NCBI GenBank assembly: GCA_020846935.1
Contig: JADLCY010000007.1
Coordinates: forward strand, 62,001-126,000
Direction of reading: 5' to 3'
Source of the DNA: Gemmatimonadaceae bacterium
GTDB lineage: Bacteria > Gemmatimonadota > Gemmatimonadetes > Gemmatimonadales > Gemmatimonadaceae
DNA length: 64,000 nucleotides
Numbering within the stretch: the first letter of the stretch is position 1; the number at the start of each line of letters is the position of its first letter. The notes below the pieces were generated by a model. That model did not search any database. It was given only the letters and a program-made list of their open reading frames with translations, and was not told the origin of the DNA. The position numbers and the translations under genes were made by a program. Positions 26,822-35,096 of this stretch are shown piece after piece.

Positions 26822-28192
26822 ATGGCGTTCGAAGGACTGATGGTCAGCGTATCCGGCGTCCGAGGTCGGGTGGGGGAGGCCCTCACGCCGGAAGTCGCCT
26901 GTCAGTTCGCGGCCGCCTTCGGGGCATTTTCCCTGGCCCGATCGGGCTCCAGGTCCATCGTGGTTGGGCGGGACAGCCGCGTCTCCGGCCCGATGTTCCA
27001 CCGGGCGGTGGTGGCGGCCCTGCAGTCGGTCGGGGCGCAGATCATCGACATCGGCATGGCGCCGACGCCCACGGTGCAGCTCGAGGTCGAGCACCACCAT
27101 GCGGCGGGAGGGCTGGCCATCACGGCGAGCCACAACCCGGTCGAGTGGAACGCGCTCAAGTTCATCGGGCCCGCGGGACTGTTTCTCGATGGATCCGAAG
27201 GCGCCGAGATGCGCGGCCTGCTGGAGAGCGGCGTGCCCCGCGCGCAGTGGCAGGCGCTGGGTGAGGTGACGTCCGAGGATGGCGCCATCGATCGCCACAT
27301 CGCGAAGGTGCTGGCGCTCCCTTTCATCGACGTCGCGAAGATTCGCGCGCGACGGTTCGTGGTGGCGCTGGACACCTGCCACGGTGCGGGAATCGTGATC
27401 ATGCCGCGCCTGCTCGAGGCACTGGGTTGCGACGTTCGGTCGATCAACCTCGAGCCCCACGGACGCTTTCATCGCCCGCCGGAACCGGTGGCCGAGAATC
27501 TGGGGGAACTCGAGAGTCTCGTTCGGTCCACGGGCGCTGCGTTGGGCTTCGCCACCGATCCGGACGTGGACCGGCTCGCCGTCGTGTCCGACCGAGCGTC
27601 GGCGATCGGTGAAGACTGGACGCTGGCGCTGGCTGCCGAGCTGGTGCTGTCGAAGCGGCGAGGGACGGTGGTCACTAACCTGTCCACGTCCCGGATCCTG
27701 GACGATGTCGCGGCGCGGTACGGCAGTCATGTGGTTCGCGCGCCCGTCGGAGAAGTGAACGTCGCGACGCGGATGCGTGCCGAGGGCGCGGTGGTGGGCG
27801 GCGAGGGGAACGGTGGGGTGATCCTGCCCGACCTGCACCTGGGGAGGGATGCGCCGCTCGCCGCGGCCCTCATCCTTGGGCTGCTCGCAGAAACAGGCGG
27901 CACGTTGTCTGCAGTGGTGTCATCGTACCCCCGCTATGAGATCGTGAAGGACAAGCTGGACCGGCCGAAGGCGAGCCTGGACAGCGTCTATCAGGCCCTC
28001 AGGGGGGAGTTCGGGGACGCCGAGGTGGACACGCAGGATGGGTTGCGGCTCTCGTGGCCCGATCGTTGGGTGCATGTACGCCCGTCGGGAACGGAGCCGA
28101 TTGTACGGGTGATCGCCGAAGGACCAACAGAAACGGATGCGAGGGATCTGGTGCGCCGCTGTCGGCAGCCGCTGGATGCCCTCGCGCGGTAA
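26822..28192 (+). CDS. glmM: Phosphoglucosamine mutase (phosphohexomutase family)
   Basis: Converts glucosamine-6-phosphate to glucosamine-1-phosphate for UDP-GlcNAc. The 456-residue alpha-D-phosphohexomutase has all four signature sites: SGVRGRVGEALTPE at the start, the phosphoserine loop AITASHNPVEWNALKF, the Mg-binding FATDPDVDRLAV, the sugar-binding GGEGNGGVILPD and the phosphate-binding HVRPSGTEPIVRV. The GEGNGG form of the sugar loop differs from the classical GEQSGH of GlmM, so phosphomannomutase activity is an alternative. GlmS 19 bp downstream supports GlmM. The ATG at 26822 is chosen as upstream frame is non-coding. Confidence 0.88.
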   Translation: MAFEGLMVSVSGVRGRVGEALTPEVACQFAAAFGAFSLARSGSRSIVVGRDSRVSGPMFHRAVVAALQSVGAQIIDIGMAPTPTVQLEVEHHHAAGGLAITASHNPVEWNALKFIGPAGLFLDGSEGAEMRGLLESGVPRAQWQALGEVTSEDGAIDRHIAKVLALPFIDVAKIRARRFVVALDTCHGAGIVIMPRLLEALGCDVRSINLEPHGRFHRPPEPVAENLGELESLVRSTGAALGFATDPDVDRLAVVSDRASAIGEDWTLALAAELVLSKRRGTVVTNLSTSRILDDVAARYGSHVVRAPVGEVNVATRMRAEGAVVGGEGNGGVILPDLHLGRDAPLAAALILGLLAETGGTLSAVVSSYPRYEIVKDKLDRPKASLDSVYQALRGEFGDAEVDTQDGLRLSWPDRWVHVRPSGTEPIVRVIAEGPTETDARDLVRRCRQPLDALAR

Positions 28193-28211
28193 TTCCAGAA
28201 CACCAACGCAT

Positions 28212-30038
28212 ATGTGCGGAATCGTCGGATACGTCGGCCCCCGGGTGGCAACCCCACTCCTGATCGAGGGCCTCAAGCGGCTGGAGTACCGCGGCTACGA
28301 CTCGGCTGGCGTCGCCGTGATGAACGGCGCTGGCGTGGAAACCGTGAAGGAAGCCGGCAAGATCGCCAAGCTCGAGCAGCTCCTCGCAGGCACACCGGTG
28401 CACGGGACGACCGGGATCGCGCACACGCGCTGGGCCACGCACGGGCCGCCGAACCAGGTCAACGCGCACCCGCACGTGAGTCAGGACGGCAACTTTGCGG
28501 TCGTACATAACGGCATCATCGAGAACGCCACGCTGCTCAAGCGCATGCTCGAGTCGCGCGGCTATCGGTTCACGTCGGACACGGACACCGAGGTGCTCGC
28601 ACACCTCATTCAGGAGGCCTTCACCGGCAATCTCGAGGATGCGGTCGTCGAGGCGTTGAACCAGGTCGAGGGCACCTACGGCATCGCGGTGATTTCCTCG
28701 ATCGACACGCACAAGATCGTGGCGGCCCGGAAGGGGAGCCCGTTGCTCGTGGGCCTCGGCGAAAACGAGTTCTTCGTGGCGAGTGACGTGTCGGCGATTC
28801 TGGCGCACACGCGCCAGGTGGTCTACCTCGACGATGGCGAGATGGCGGTGGTCGACCGGAACGGCTACCGGATCGTCGACCTCAAGGCCGGCGAGGTGCA
28901 GAAGAACGTTGCCCGCATCGACTGGGATCTCGCGCAGATCGAGCGCGGCGGCTTTGCGCACTTCATGCTCAAGGAGATCTTCGAGCAGCCCCAAACGGTG
29001 GAAAACACCATGCGCGGCCGCCTGCTCGTCGAGGAAGGCACGGCGAAGCTCGGCGGGCTGAACATGACCGACGAGGAACTGCTGTCGTTCGACAACATCG
29101 TCATCACGGCCTGCGGCACCAGTTGGCACTCGGCCCTGATCGGCGAGAGCCTGATCGAGGAGCTGGCCCGGGTGCCGGTGGAGGTGGAATACGCCTCGGA
29201 GTTCCGCTATCGCAATCCGATCGTCGACGAGAAGACGCTGTGCATCGTGATCTCGCAGTCGGGCGAGACGGCGGATACGCTGGCCGCCATGCGCGAGGCC
29301 AAGCGGCGTGGCGCTCGCACGATGGGCATCGTGAACGTGGTGGGGTCGACCATCGCGCGCGAGTCCGACGGTGGCATCTACATCCACGCCGGTCCGGAAA
29401 TCGGTGTGGCGTCGACCAAGGCCTTCACGAGCCAGGTCGTTGCGCTGCTGCTGTTCACGCTCAAGCTCGCACGGCTGCGCGACCTGTCCCTGCTGCGCGG
29501 TCGCGAGATCATCGCCGGCATGCAGGCGCTGCCATCACAGATCAAGCAGATCCTCGACCGCGCCGAAGAGATCGAGGCGCTCGCCGAGGAGTTCAAGCGG
29601 GCGAGCAATTTCCTGTACCTCGGGCGGGGCTACAACTTCCCGGCGGCCCTCGAAGGCGCGCTCAAGCTCAAGGAGATCTCCTACATCCACGCCGAGGGCT
29701 ATCCCGCGGCGGAGATGAAGCACGGGCCGATCGCGCTGATCGACGAGATGATGCCGGTGGTGTTCATCGCACCGCACGACTCGGTGTTCGACAAGATCAC
29801 GAGCAACGTGCACGAAGTGAAAGCGCGAAAGGGCAAGGTCATCGCCATCACCAGTCGCGATGAGCCAGCGCTCGCCGGCAAGGTGGACTATGAGTTCCGC
29901 ATTCCGGAGACGACGGAGCTTCTGATGCCCGTCCTGGCGTCGGTGCCGTTGCAGCTTCTGGCGTACTACATCGCCGTCAAGCGTGGCTCGAACGTGGACC
30001 AGCCGCGCAACCTGGCGAAGTCGGTGACCGTGGAGTAG
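28212..30038 (+). CDS. glmS: Glutamine-fructose-6-phosphate aminotransferase (isomerising)
   Basis: Makes glucosamine-6-phosphate from fructose-6-phosphate and glutamine, the entry to amino-sugar and peptidoglycan synthesis. The 608-residue length is typical. The N-terminal glutaminase domain begins MCGIVGYVG, so Cys2 is the catalytic nucleophile and fixes the start. It continues RLEYRGYDSAGVAV and HTRWATHGPPNQVNAHPH. The two SIS isomerase domains carry TACGTSWHSALIGESLIEEL, VISQSGETADTLAAMREAK and GRGYNFPAALEGALKLKEIS, and the end is PRNLAKSVTVE. It follows glmM by 19 bp and is closed by a clear terminator. No glmS ribozyme is evident. Confidence 0.97.
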   Translation: MCGIVGYVGPRVATPLLIEGLKRLEYRGYDSAGVAVMNGAGVETVKEAGKIAKLEQLLAGTPVHGTTGIAHTRWATHGPPNQVNAHPHVSQDGNFAVVHNGIIENATLLKRMLESRGYRFTSDTDTEVLAHLIQEAFTGNLEDAVVEALNQVEGTYGIAVISSIDTHKIVAARKGSPLLVGLGENEFFVASDVSAILAHTRQVVYLDDGEMAVVDRNGYRIVDLKAGEVQKNVARIDWDLAQIERGGFAHFMLKEIFEQPQTVENTMRGRLLVEEGTAKLGGLNMTDEELLSFDNIVITACGTSWHSALIGESLIEELARVPVEVEYASEFRYRNPIVDEKTLCIVISQSGETADTLAAMREAKRRGARTMGIVNVVGSTIARESDGGIYIHAGPEIGVASTKAFTSQVVALLLFTLKLARLRDLSLLRGREIIAGMQALPSQIKQILDRAEEIEALAEEFKRASNFLYLGRGYNFPAALEGALKLKEISYIHAEGYPAAEMKHGPIALIDEMMPVVFIAPHDSVFDKITSNVHEVKARKGKVIAITSRDEPALAGKVDYEFRIPETTELLMPVLASVPLQLLAYYIAVKRGSNVDQPRNLAKSVTVE

Positions 30039-30089
30039 CGAGGGCAGGGTGAACGCGAGGGAGTGCGTTCACGGAGGTCACGGGGACAG

Positions 30090-30114
30090 GGGCGCCGATG
30101 CCGGGCGCCCTTTT
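30090..30114 (+). terminator. Rho-independent terminator of glmM-glmS
   Basis: Perfect 7-bp stem GGGCGCC (30090-30096) / GGCGCCC (30104-30110) with a 7-nt loop, followed directly by TTTT. It lies 52 bp after the glmS stop. Confidence 0.75.
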
Positions 30115-30295
30115 CATTGCGCCCTTCGAGGCGTGCGTTGGCCACGAGCACTCATCACATGGGCCGGCGTTCCGTGCGGTTGGCAGAACTGGGACTCCTT
30201 CGCGTGGAGACGCCGATACCTGGAGCCCGCGCGGCCACGACCGCAGCGGCTGAGGGTCGGCGGCTCTCCCGGCTGGTGGGGACCAAGGAGACGTA

Positions 30296-30341
30296 TTGAC
30301 AGTCTTCGATGACTATGTTACACTCATCGAGGAACTTCGAT
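30296..30341 (+). promoter_or_regulatory. arsR promoter with overlapping operator palindromes
   Basis: TTGACA (30296-30301), a 17-nt spacer and TACACT (30319-30324) form a near-consensus sigma-70 promoter. The inverted repeat TCGATGA (30306-30312) / TCATCGA (30324-30330) spans the -10, and a second one, ATCGA (30326-30330) / TCGAT (30337-30341), covers the likely start site. This is where an ArsR-type repressor would be expected to bind. Confidence 0.7.
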
Positions 30342-30349
30342 ACGAGTCC

Positions 30350-30715
30350 ATGACCAGAACCCTGGACCTGCTGGAACGAAAGCCCGGTGTCCGCTGCTGC
30401 GATGCCAGCGCGCGACCCACGTTGACGTTCGATGAGGCTACGTCGATCGCGGCCGACTTCGACATGCTCGCGCATCCCGTGCGGTTGCAGCTGCTGGATG
30501 TGCTCGCCCGAAACGAAGGGCGGGTCTGCGTGTGCGACCTGGAGTCCGCCGTCCCGGTGAAGCAACCGACGGTCTCCCATCACCTCCGGCTGCTTCGTGA
30601 GGCTGGGCTCGTGGAATCGGAGCGCATCGGTGTGTGGGCCCACTACCGCGTGAATCGCGAGCGCCTCGCTGGCATGCGCCAGCGACTGGTGGATCGCCTG
30701 AAGGACCTGACCTGA
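30350..30715 (+). CDS. arsR: ArsR/SmtB-family metalloregulatory repressor
   Basis: A 121-residue winged-helix repressor. The arsenic-sensing style motif VCVCDLESA (two Cys around the DNA-binding helix, as in ELCVCDL of ArsR) is followed by the recognition helix VKQPTVSHHLRLLREAGLV and the wing RIGVWAHYRVN. An extra Cys pair near the N-terminus (VRCCDAS) may add a ligand. It would bind the palindromes over its own promoter and release them on As(III) binding. The ATG at 30350 is the first in-frame ATG; a TTG further upstream lies in the -35 element and is rejected. It heads the arsenic operon. Confidence 0.9.
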   Translation: MTRTLDLLERKPGVRCCDASARPTLTFDEATSIAADFDMLAHPVRLQLLDVLARNEGRVCVCDLESAVPVKQPTVSHHLRLLREAGLVESERIGVWAHYRVNRERLAGMRQRLVDRLKDLT

Positions 30716-30732
30716 AGCGAGTGCACCGACGA

Positions 30733-30894
30733 ATGAAGCCACCCATGCATCTCCAGTCCTCCGACGCTGCCCCGTTTCGTCGGGATGTGCCCCGCCCGGC
30801 ACTCCGACCAACGGTCTATTGCCCGCACGCCCACGCACCGGAGGACTGCGCGGCGCACGCGGCCTGCCCGATGGGGCGGGAGGCGCACGCGTGA
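30733..30894 (+). CDS. Small Cys/His-rich peptide in the arsenic operon
   Basis: A 53-residue frame between arsR and arsN2, opening with ATG 17 bp after arsR and overlapping the arsN2 GTG by 4 bp (GTGA). The C-terminal half has three Cys and four His (YCPHAHAPEDCAAHAACPMG), a density that suggests metal or metalloid binding. The N-terminal half is Pro/Arg-rich. I do not recognise a family. Support is positional (operon spacing and coupling) and compositional; it may be spurious. Confidence 0.4.
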   Translation: MKPPMHLQSSDAAPFRRDVPRPALRPTVYCPHAHAPEDCAAHAACPMGREAHA

Positions 30895-31349
30895 GCGACG
30901 ACGCGATCGGACCCGTGCGGCTGCGCGCCGCCGGCTCCGATGACCTGGGAGCGGTGCGCGAGCTGCTGAACGCGTCGCACCTGATCACTGACGGCCTGGA
31001 GGATCAGTTCGGTCCGGCGTACGTCGTCGCCGACTGCGCGGGTCGCGTCGTCGGGGCCGAAGGCATCGAGCGCTACGAGCGCGCAGGTCTGCTCCGCTCC
31101 GCGGTCGTGGACGAGCGCTTCCGTGGCCGGGGCCTGGGTGATGAACTCACGCGCGATCGACTCGCGTGGGCCAGGACCGAGGGGCTGGAAGAAGTCTGGC
31201 TTCTGACGACGACGGCGTCGGAATTCTTTCCGCGTTTCGGGTTCGCGGCGGCGGATCGAGCCGCGGCACCGAGCGCGTTGCAGCAGTCCGTCGAGTTCCG
31301 CGAGGCATGCCCGGCGAGCGCCGTTGCCATGCGCCTGCGGTTGACATGA
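30891..31349 (+). CDS. arsN2: ArsN2-like GNAT acetyltransferase
   Basis: A 152-residue GNAT-fold protein close to the arsenic resistance N-acetyltransferase ArsN2 pattern: VRLRAAGSDDLGAVRELLNA, then TDGLEDQFGPAYVVAD, LLRSAVVDERFRGRGLGDEL (acetyl-CoA-binding RGRGLG), VWLLTTTASEFFPRFGF and CPASAVAMRLR near the end. ArsN-type enzymes acetylate the amino group of toxic amino-acid analogues such as arsinothricin; ArsN2 itself is less studied. The GTG at 30891 has GGGAGG 7 bases upstream and overlaps the small peptide gene. It is co-directional with arsM. Confidence 0.82.
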   Translation: MSDDAIGPVRLRAAGSDDLGAVRELLNASHLITDGLEDQFGPAYVVADCAGRVVGAEGIERYERAGLLRSAVVDERFRGRGLGDELTRDRLAWARTEGLEEVWLLTTTASEFFPRFGFAAADRAAAPSALQQSVEFREACPASAVAMRLRLT

Positions 31350-31372
31350 CGAGACTCCGGGAGAAACACACC

Positions 31373-32308
31373 ATGACGAAGGAACGAAGCTGTTGTGGTC
31401 CGACGTGCTGCGGCGACGATGCGCCGAGCGCGATCACCGTGGCAACGCCGGCGCTTGCGGCAACGCCGCCTGACAAGGGCGAGACCGTGCGCGCCATCGT
31501 TCGGGAGCGCTACACATCGGCAGCGGAGCGCGCCGCCGAGGGTCATCAGGCGAGCTGCGGCTGCGGCACGACGTGCGCCGCGCCGGACGCGCAGGTGTGG
31601 GATCCCATCACGGTGGACCTGTACGAGCAGGGGCAGTTGGAGGGCATCCCCGCCGAGGCGCTGCTCGCGTCGCTTGGCTGCGGGAATCCCACGGCACTGG
31701 CCGAACTCCAGACCGGTGAACGCGTGCTCGACCTCGGCTCTGGTGGCGGCATCGACGTCCTGCTCTCGGCGCGTCGCGTGGGTCCGTCGGGCAAGGCGTA
31801 CGGACTCGACATGACCGATGCGATGCTGGCGCTGGCCCGCCAGAACCAGCAACGCAGCGGCCTGACCAACGTCGAATTCCTGCGAGGAGAGATCGAGAAC
31901 ATTCCGCTGCCGTCGAAGAGCATCGACGTGGTCATCAGCAATTGCGTGGTGAACCTGTCGGCGGACAAGCCTCGCGTGCTGCGGGAGGCGTTCCGTGTGC
32001 TCGCGCCCGGCGGTCGCTTTGCGATCTCCGATATCGTGCTGACCGGAGACCTTCCGCCGCAGGTACGTGAGAGCGTCGCGCTGTTCACCGGGTGCGTGAG
32101 CGGTGCGCTGACCGAAGACGAGTACGTGGCGCACCTTGGCGCGGCCGGGTTCGGAGAGATTTCCATCGAACCGACGCGCGTGTACGAGCGTGGCGACGCG
32201 CAGGCATTGCTGGAGGCGGCGGGGTTGCCGCTGGATCCGCTGCTCGATCAGGTGACGGGCCGGGTGATGAGCGCCTTCGTGCGCGCAAAGCGGCCGATCG
32301 GGTCGTAG
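31373..32308 (+). CDS. arsM: Arsenite methyltransferase
   Basis: Methylates As(III) with SAM to mono-, di- and trimethyl forms. The 311-residue product has the SAM motif VLDLGSGGGIDVLLSARRVG, LDMTDAMLALARQN, and the arsenic-binding cysteines SNCVVNLSADK (Cys191) and FTGCVSGAL (Cys241). The N-terminus is Cys-rich (SCCGPTCCGDD and SCGCGTTCA), which may provide the further thiols that hold As(III). The ATG at 31373 has GGGAG nine bases upstream; another ATG at 31346 overlaps the arsN2 stop. It ends the arsenic operon; no arsenite pump or arsenate reductase is nearby. Confidence 0.92.
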   Translation: MTKERSCCGPTCCGDDAPSAITVATPALAATPPDKGETVRAIVRERYTSAAERAAEGHQASCGCGTTCAAPDAQVWDPITVDLYEQGQLEGIPAEALLASLGCGNPTALAELQTGERVLDLGSGGGIDVLLSARRVGPSGKAYGLDMTDAMLALARQNQQRSGLTNVEFLRGEIENIPLPSKSIDVVISNCVVNLSADKPRVLREAFRVLAPGGRFAISDIVLTGDLPPQVRESVALFTGCVSGALTEDEYVAHLGAAGFGEISIEPTRVYERGDAQALLEAAGLPLDPLLDQVTGRVMSAFVRAKRPIGS

Positions 32309-32353
32309 CGGACAGGGCGGGCATGCGCGGGATGCGCCGCTAGATTCCCGCGC

Positions 32354-32803
32354 ATGCGAGCCCTGATTCAACGTGTGTCGCGCGGGAGCGTGGACGTGCG
32401 GGATGGCGACTCCACGCGGCGTACCGGCGAAATCACGCGCGGGTTCGTGGTCCTGGTGGGCTTCACGCATGGCGACACCGACGCACACGTGCAGTGGATG
32501 GCCGACAAGATCGTCGGGCTGCGCGTCTTCGAGGATGGCGATGGCAAAATGAACCTTGCCCTCGCCGACGTGGGCGGTTCGGTCCTCGTCGTCTCGCAGT
32601 TCACCTTGTATGGAGACGTGCAGAAGGGGCGCCGACCCTCGTTCATCGACGCGGCGCGCCCCGAGGTGGCGATCCCCCTCTACGAGCGGTTCCTCGCGAT
32701 GCTCCGTGCGCGCGGCATGACCGTCGCGGCCGGGGAGTTCGGGGCATCGATGGCGGTCGAACTCGCAAACGACGGACCCGTCACGCTGTGGCTCGAGCGA
32801 TGA
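32354..32803 (+). CDS. dtd: D-aminoacyl-tRNA deacylase
   Basis: Hydrolyses D-aminoacyl-tRNAs (and Gly-tRNA-Ala mischarging) to keep translation homochiral. The 149-residue length is standard. It starts MRALIQRVSRGSVDV, carries the catalytic VSQFTLYGDVQKGRRPSF segment (SQxT motif) and ends with the cross-subunit Gly-cisPro motif region ELANDGPVTLWLE. The next gene, maf, overlaps its stop by 4 bp, a common pairing of house-cleaning genes. Confidence 0.95.
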   Translation: MRALIQRVSRGSVDVRDGDSTRRTGEITRGFVVLVGFTHGDTDAHVQWMADKIVGLRVFEDGDGKMNLALADVGGSVLVVSQFTLYGDVQKGRRPSFIDAARPEVAIPLYERFLAMLRARGMTVAAGEFGASMAVELANDGPVTLWLER

Positions 32804-33399
32804 GCGGCGTGCGCGTGATCCTCGCCTCGCAGTCGCCGCGCCGACGCGAGCTGCTTGGGCTCATCGGGATCGAGCATGAAGTGCGCCCGGCCGACATCGA
32901 CGAGTCGCACTGGCCGGACGAGCCACCGGTGCCGCACGCGGAGCGGCTTGCCCGTGGCAAGGCGGCGAAGATCGCGGTGCTCGAGCCGGACGCGCTCGTC
33001 ATCGCGGCAGACACGATCGTCGTGCTCGACGGCGACCTGCTCGGCAAACCGGCCGACCGCGCGGACGCGATGGCGACGTTAGGCAGGCTGTCGGGCCGGA
33101 CGCACACGGTGCACACCGCGGTCGCCGTGGCGTGGCGAGGCGAGGTGCGTTCCGGCGTGGAATCGGTGGAGGTGACCTTCCGCCGCATCAACGACGCGAC
33201 GATCGCGCGCTACGTCGACACCGGCGAACCGATGGACAAGGCCGGCGCGTACGGCATCCAGGGGTACGGCGCGACGATCGTGGAACGCGTCCACGGCGAC
33301 TACTTCGCGGTCATGGGTCTCCCGGTGGGCCGGATGATCGCCCTGCTGCGGGAGCTGGGCCTCGCGTACGACTTCGGCCCGGTTTCCGAGGGCCGATAG
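32800..33399 (+). CDS. maf: Maf-family nucleotide pyrophosphatase
   Basis: A 199-residue dNTP/NTP pyrophosphatase that removes non-canonical nucleotides and can affect septation. Characteristic segments are ILASQSPRRRELLGLIG at the start, the metal-binding VIAADTIVVLDGDLLGKP, GRTHTVHTAVAV and the C-terminal DKAGAYGIQGYGATIVERVHGDYFAVMGLP. The ATG at 32800 overlaps the dtd stop (ATGA). A strong hairpin covers the stop codon and separates it from the convergent Spy-like gene. Confidence 0.94.
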   Translation: MSGVRVILASQSPRRRELLGLIGIEHEVRPADIDESHWPDEPPVPHAERLARGKAAKIAVLEPDALVIAADTIVVLDGDLLGKPADRADAMATLGRLSGRTHTVHTAVAVAWRGEVRSGVESVEVTFRRINDATIARYVDTGEPMDKAGAYGIQGYGATIVERVHGDYFAVMGLPVGRMIALLRELGLAYDFGPVSEGR

Positions 33400-33424
33400 G
33401 CGGGCGCCGCGGCCCGCCTGTCGG
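33393..33424. terminator. Bidirectional hairpin between maf and the Spy-like gene
   Basis: A 13-bp stem with one G-U pair, CCGATAGGCGGGC (33393-33405) / GCCCGCCTGTCGG (33412-33424), with a 6-nt loop. It lies between two convergent genes. There is no U tract, so termination strength is uncertain. Confidence 0.5.
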
Positions 33425-33435
33425 TCCCTGGACGC

Positions 33436-33798
33436 TCAGGAGCCCGGGCGGCGCATGTTGCGCATGGTCTCGACGTTCTTGTCGAAGACCGCCTTCTGTT
33501 CGTCGGTGAGGACGGCACGGATCTCGGCGTTCTGCTTCTGCCGGAGGTCCATCATCTTCTGACGGTCCGCATCGGACGGCGGCGTGCCAGGCGTGAACGC
33601 GGGCATCTCCTTCTGGAACTTCGCGACGATCGAGTCCACTTGCACCTTCTGCGCGTCGGTCAGGGTGATTCCCTGCATGAGCATCTCCATCATGCGGGCA
33701 CCGCCGCGACCACCACCGCCGCCCTGCGCCATGGCGGCGGGAGCCGAGATCGCGCTGGCCAGCACGGCGAGCGCGACGGCAAGAATCCATTTTTTCAC
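33436..33798 (-). CDS. Small periplasmic Spy/CpxP-like protein
   Basis: A 120-residue exported protein: signal peptide MKKWILAVALAVLASAISA ending at AMAQ, a glycine-rich stretch, then a helical region with LTDAQKVQVDSIVAKFQKEM and LTDEQKAVFDKNVETMRNM. The paired L-T-x-x-Q motifs are typical of LTXXQ/Spy-type periplasmic chaperones. It has a good GGAGG ribosome binding site before the ATG at 33798. Chaperone or metal-stress roles are inferred from the family only. Confidence 0.72.
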   Translation of the reverse strand: MKKWILAVALAVLASAISAPAAMAQGGGGGRGGARMMEMLMQGITLTDAQKVQVDSIVAKFQKEMPAFTPGTPPSDADRQKMMDLRQKQNAEIRAVLTDEQKAVFDKNVETMRNMRRPGS

Positions 33799-34024
33799 GT
33801 TGCCTCCGGAGTTGGGGTAGAACGGCAGTCAGACCGATCCGTCCCGCGGATGTTAAGGCCGGGTCGCGTGAGCCGCGGTGATGCACGCTTCGTCCAGTCT
33901 GCCGCCGACGCGGACTCAGCCGCGCTCGAGCCTCGCTGCCTTCTCCCGCCCTCGCGATTCGGCATATCGGCCACTAACACCAGCATAGTGCCGAGCAGCG
34001 GCCATCCACCGTCAAGCGCAAGGT

Positions 34025-34046
34025 TCATGGTGGAAAGTCACCATGA
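34025..34046 (-). terminator. Hairpin after the GT9 gene
   Basis: Perfect 8-bp arms TCATGGTG (34025-34032) / CACCATGA (34039-34046) with a 6-nt loop lie 12 bp after the stop of the minus-strand glycosyltransferase. There is no clear U tract. The rest of the 260-bp gap (33799-34058) shows nothing recognisable. Confidence 0.35.
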
Positions 34047-34058
34047 CCCGCCGTCGAG

Positions 34059-35096
34059 CTACCCGAGCGACCTCGAATATGTCGCCTTCCAGACGTCGAC
34101 CTTCTCGAGGACATCGCGCACGGCGATGCGCGGCATTCGGTCGAGACGGTTCTCCATGCTGATCGGGTAGTCCTCCCCGGGCTCTCCGTAGGCGTCGACG
34201 ATGAGGTCGTGGAACTTGCGCCAGGGGCCGGTGCGCTTGGGGTTGGTGTAGCCGATCAGCGAGATCACCGGGCGGTCCAGCGCCACCGAGATATGCAACG
34301 GCCCGGTGTCCGGCGCGACGACGAGCGCCGAAGCATCGAGAATGCCCACCAGCCGGCGCAGGCCACTCCCCAGCATGCTCGTCGGTTTGTGCCTGGCTCT
34401 CTCCATGATCACGCGCTCGGCAGCGAGCTCCCTGGGCGATCTCCCTCCGACGAGCACCGGTTGCAGTCCGTAGTCGTGCCACAACACATCAGCGAGTTCG
34501 GCCCAGCGCTCCGGCATCCAGTCCTTCTGCGGCTTGCTGGTCGCGATCACCATCGCCACGGCGGGGCGCGAGAGCGAGGCGGTGAACTCCTGCTGCCACG
34601 CGCGTTCGTTGTCCCAGGGCCCGAGGTGCCAGGCGACCGGCTCGCTGGCGATGCCTAACGCGCTCACGAACTCGAGGTACTGGTCCTGTACGTGCTGCCC
34701 CACCGGATGCGCCGGAATGCGATCGGTGGTGAAGAGCCAGTTGGCGTCGCGGGCCCGCGCGCGATCAAAGCCGAGCTTCACGGGTGCGCGCGTGAACGAG
34801 GTCACGAGACCGGCCTTGAAGTAGACCTGCAACGCGATCACGAGATCGAACGGCCGCTGGCGGAGTTCGCGACGAACGTCGAGAAACGCGCGCCAGCCCT
34901 TCGAGCGGTCAAACTCCACGATGTCGTCGACGTGCCGATGCCCGCGCACGAGCGTCGCAGGCCCGGGTTGCAACACCCAGGTGACGTGCGTGGACGGCGA
35001 GTGTCGCTTGAGTGCGTCGAGCACGGGGAGCACGTGCACGGCGTCGCCCACGGCGCTCATCATCACGATGCCGACCCGGTCGAGCGCCGCGGTCAC
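34059..35096 (-). CDS. Glycosyltransferase family 9 (LPS heptosyltransferase-like)
   Basis: A 345-residue GT-B enzyme. The start is GIVMMSAVGDAVHVLPVLDAL, the usual GT9 N-terminus with a GD acceptor-site motif. Middle and C-terminal markers are VIATSKPQKDWMPERWAELA, PVLVGG, and the donor-site SALVVAPDTGPLHISVALDRPVISLIG (APDTGPLH). Such enzymes add ADP-heptose to the LPS inner core on the cytoplasmic face. The GTG at 35096 overlaps the kinase stop (GTGA), so it is the third gene of the cyclase-kinase-transferase unit. A CGTTAGGC octamer encodes an Ala-Leu-Gly. Confidence 0.85.
   Translation of the reverse strand: MTAALDRVGIVMMSAVGDAVHVLPVLDALKRHSPSTHVTWVLQPGPATLVRGHRHVDDIVEFDRSKGWRAFLDVRRELRQRPFDLVIALQVYFKAGLVTSFTRAPVKLGFDRARARDANWLFTTDRIPAHPVGQHVQDQYLEFVSALGIASEPVAWHLGPWDNERAWQQEFTASLSRPAVAMVIATSKPQKDWMPERWAELADVLWHDYGLQPVLVGGRSPRELAAERVIMERARHKPTSMLGSGLRRLVGILDASALVVAPDTGPLHISVALDRPVISLIGYTNPKRTGPWRKFHDLIVDAYGEPGEDYPISMENRLDRMPRIAVRDVLEKVDVWKATYSRSLG

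Noticed and set aside
28193-28211. Possible glmS ribozyme upstream of glmS
   Set aside because: The gap is only 19 bp and lies in an operon; no ribozyme-like structure can fit.
31340-31372. TTGACA at the end of arsN2 as an arsM promoter
   Set aside because: No -10 follows at the right distance and the genes are nearly contiguous in an operon.
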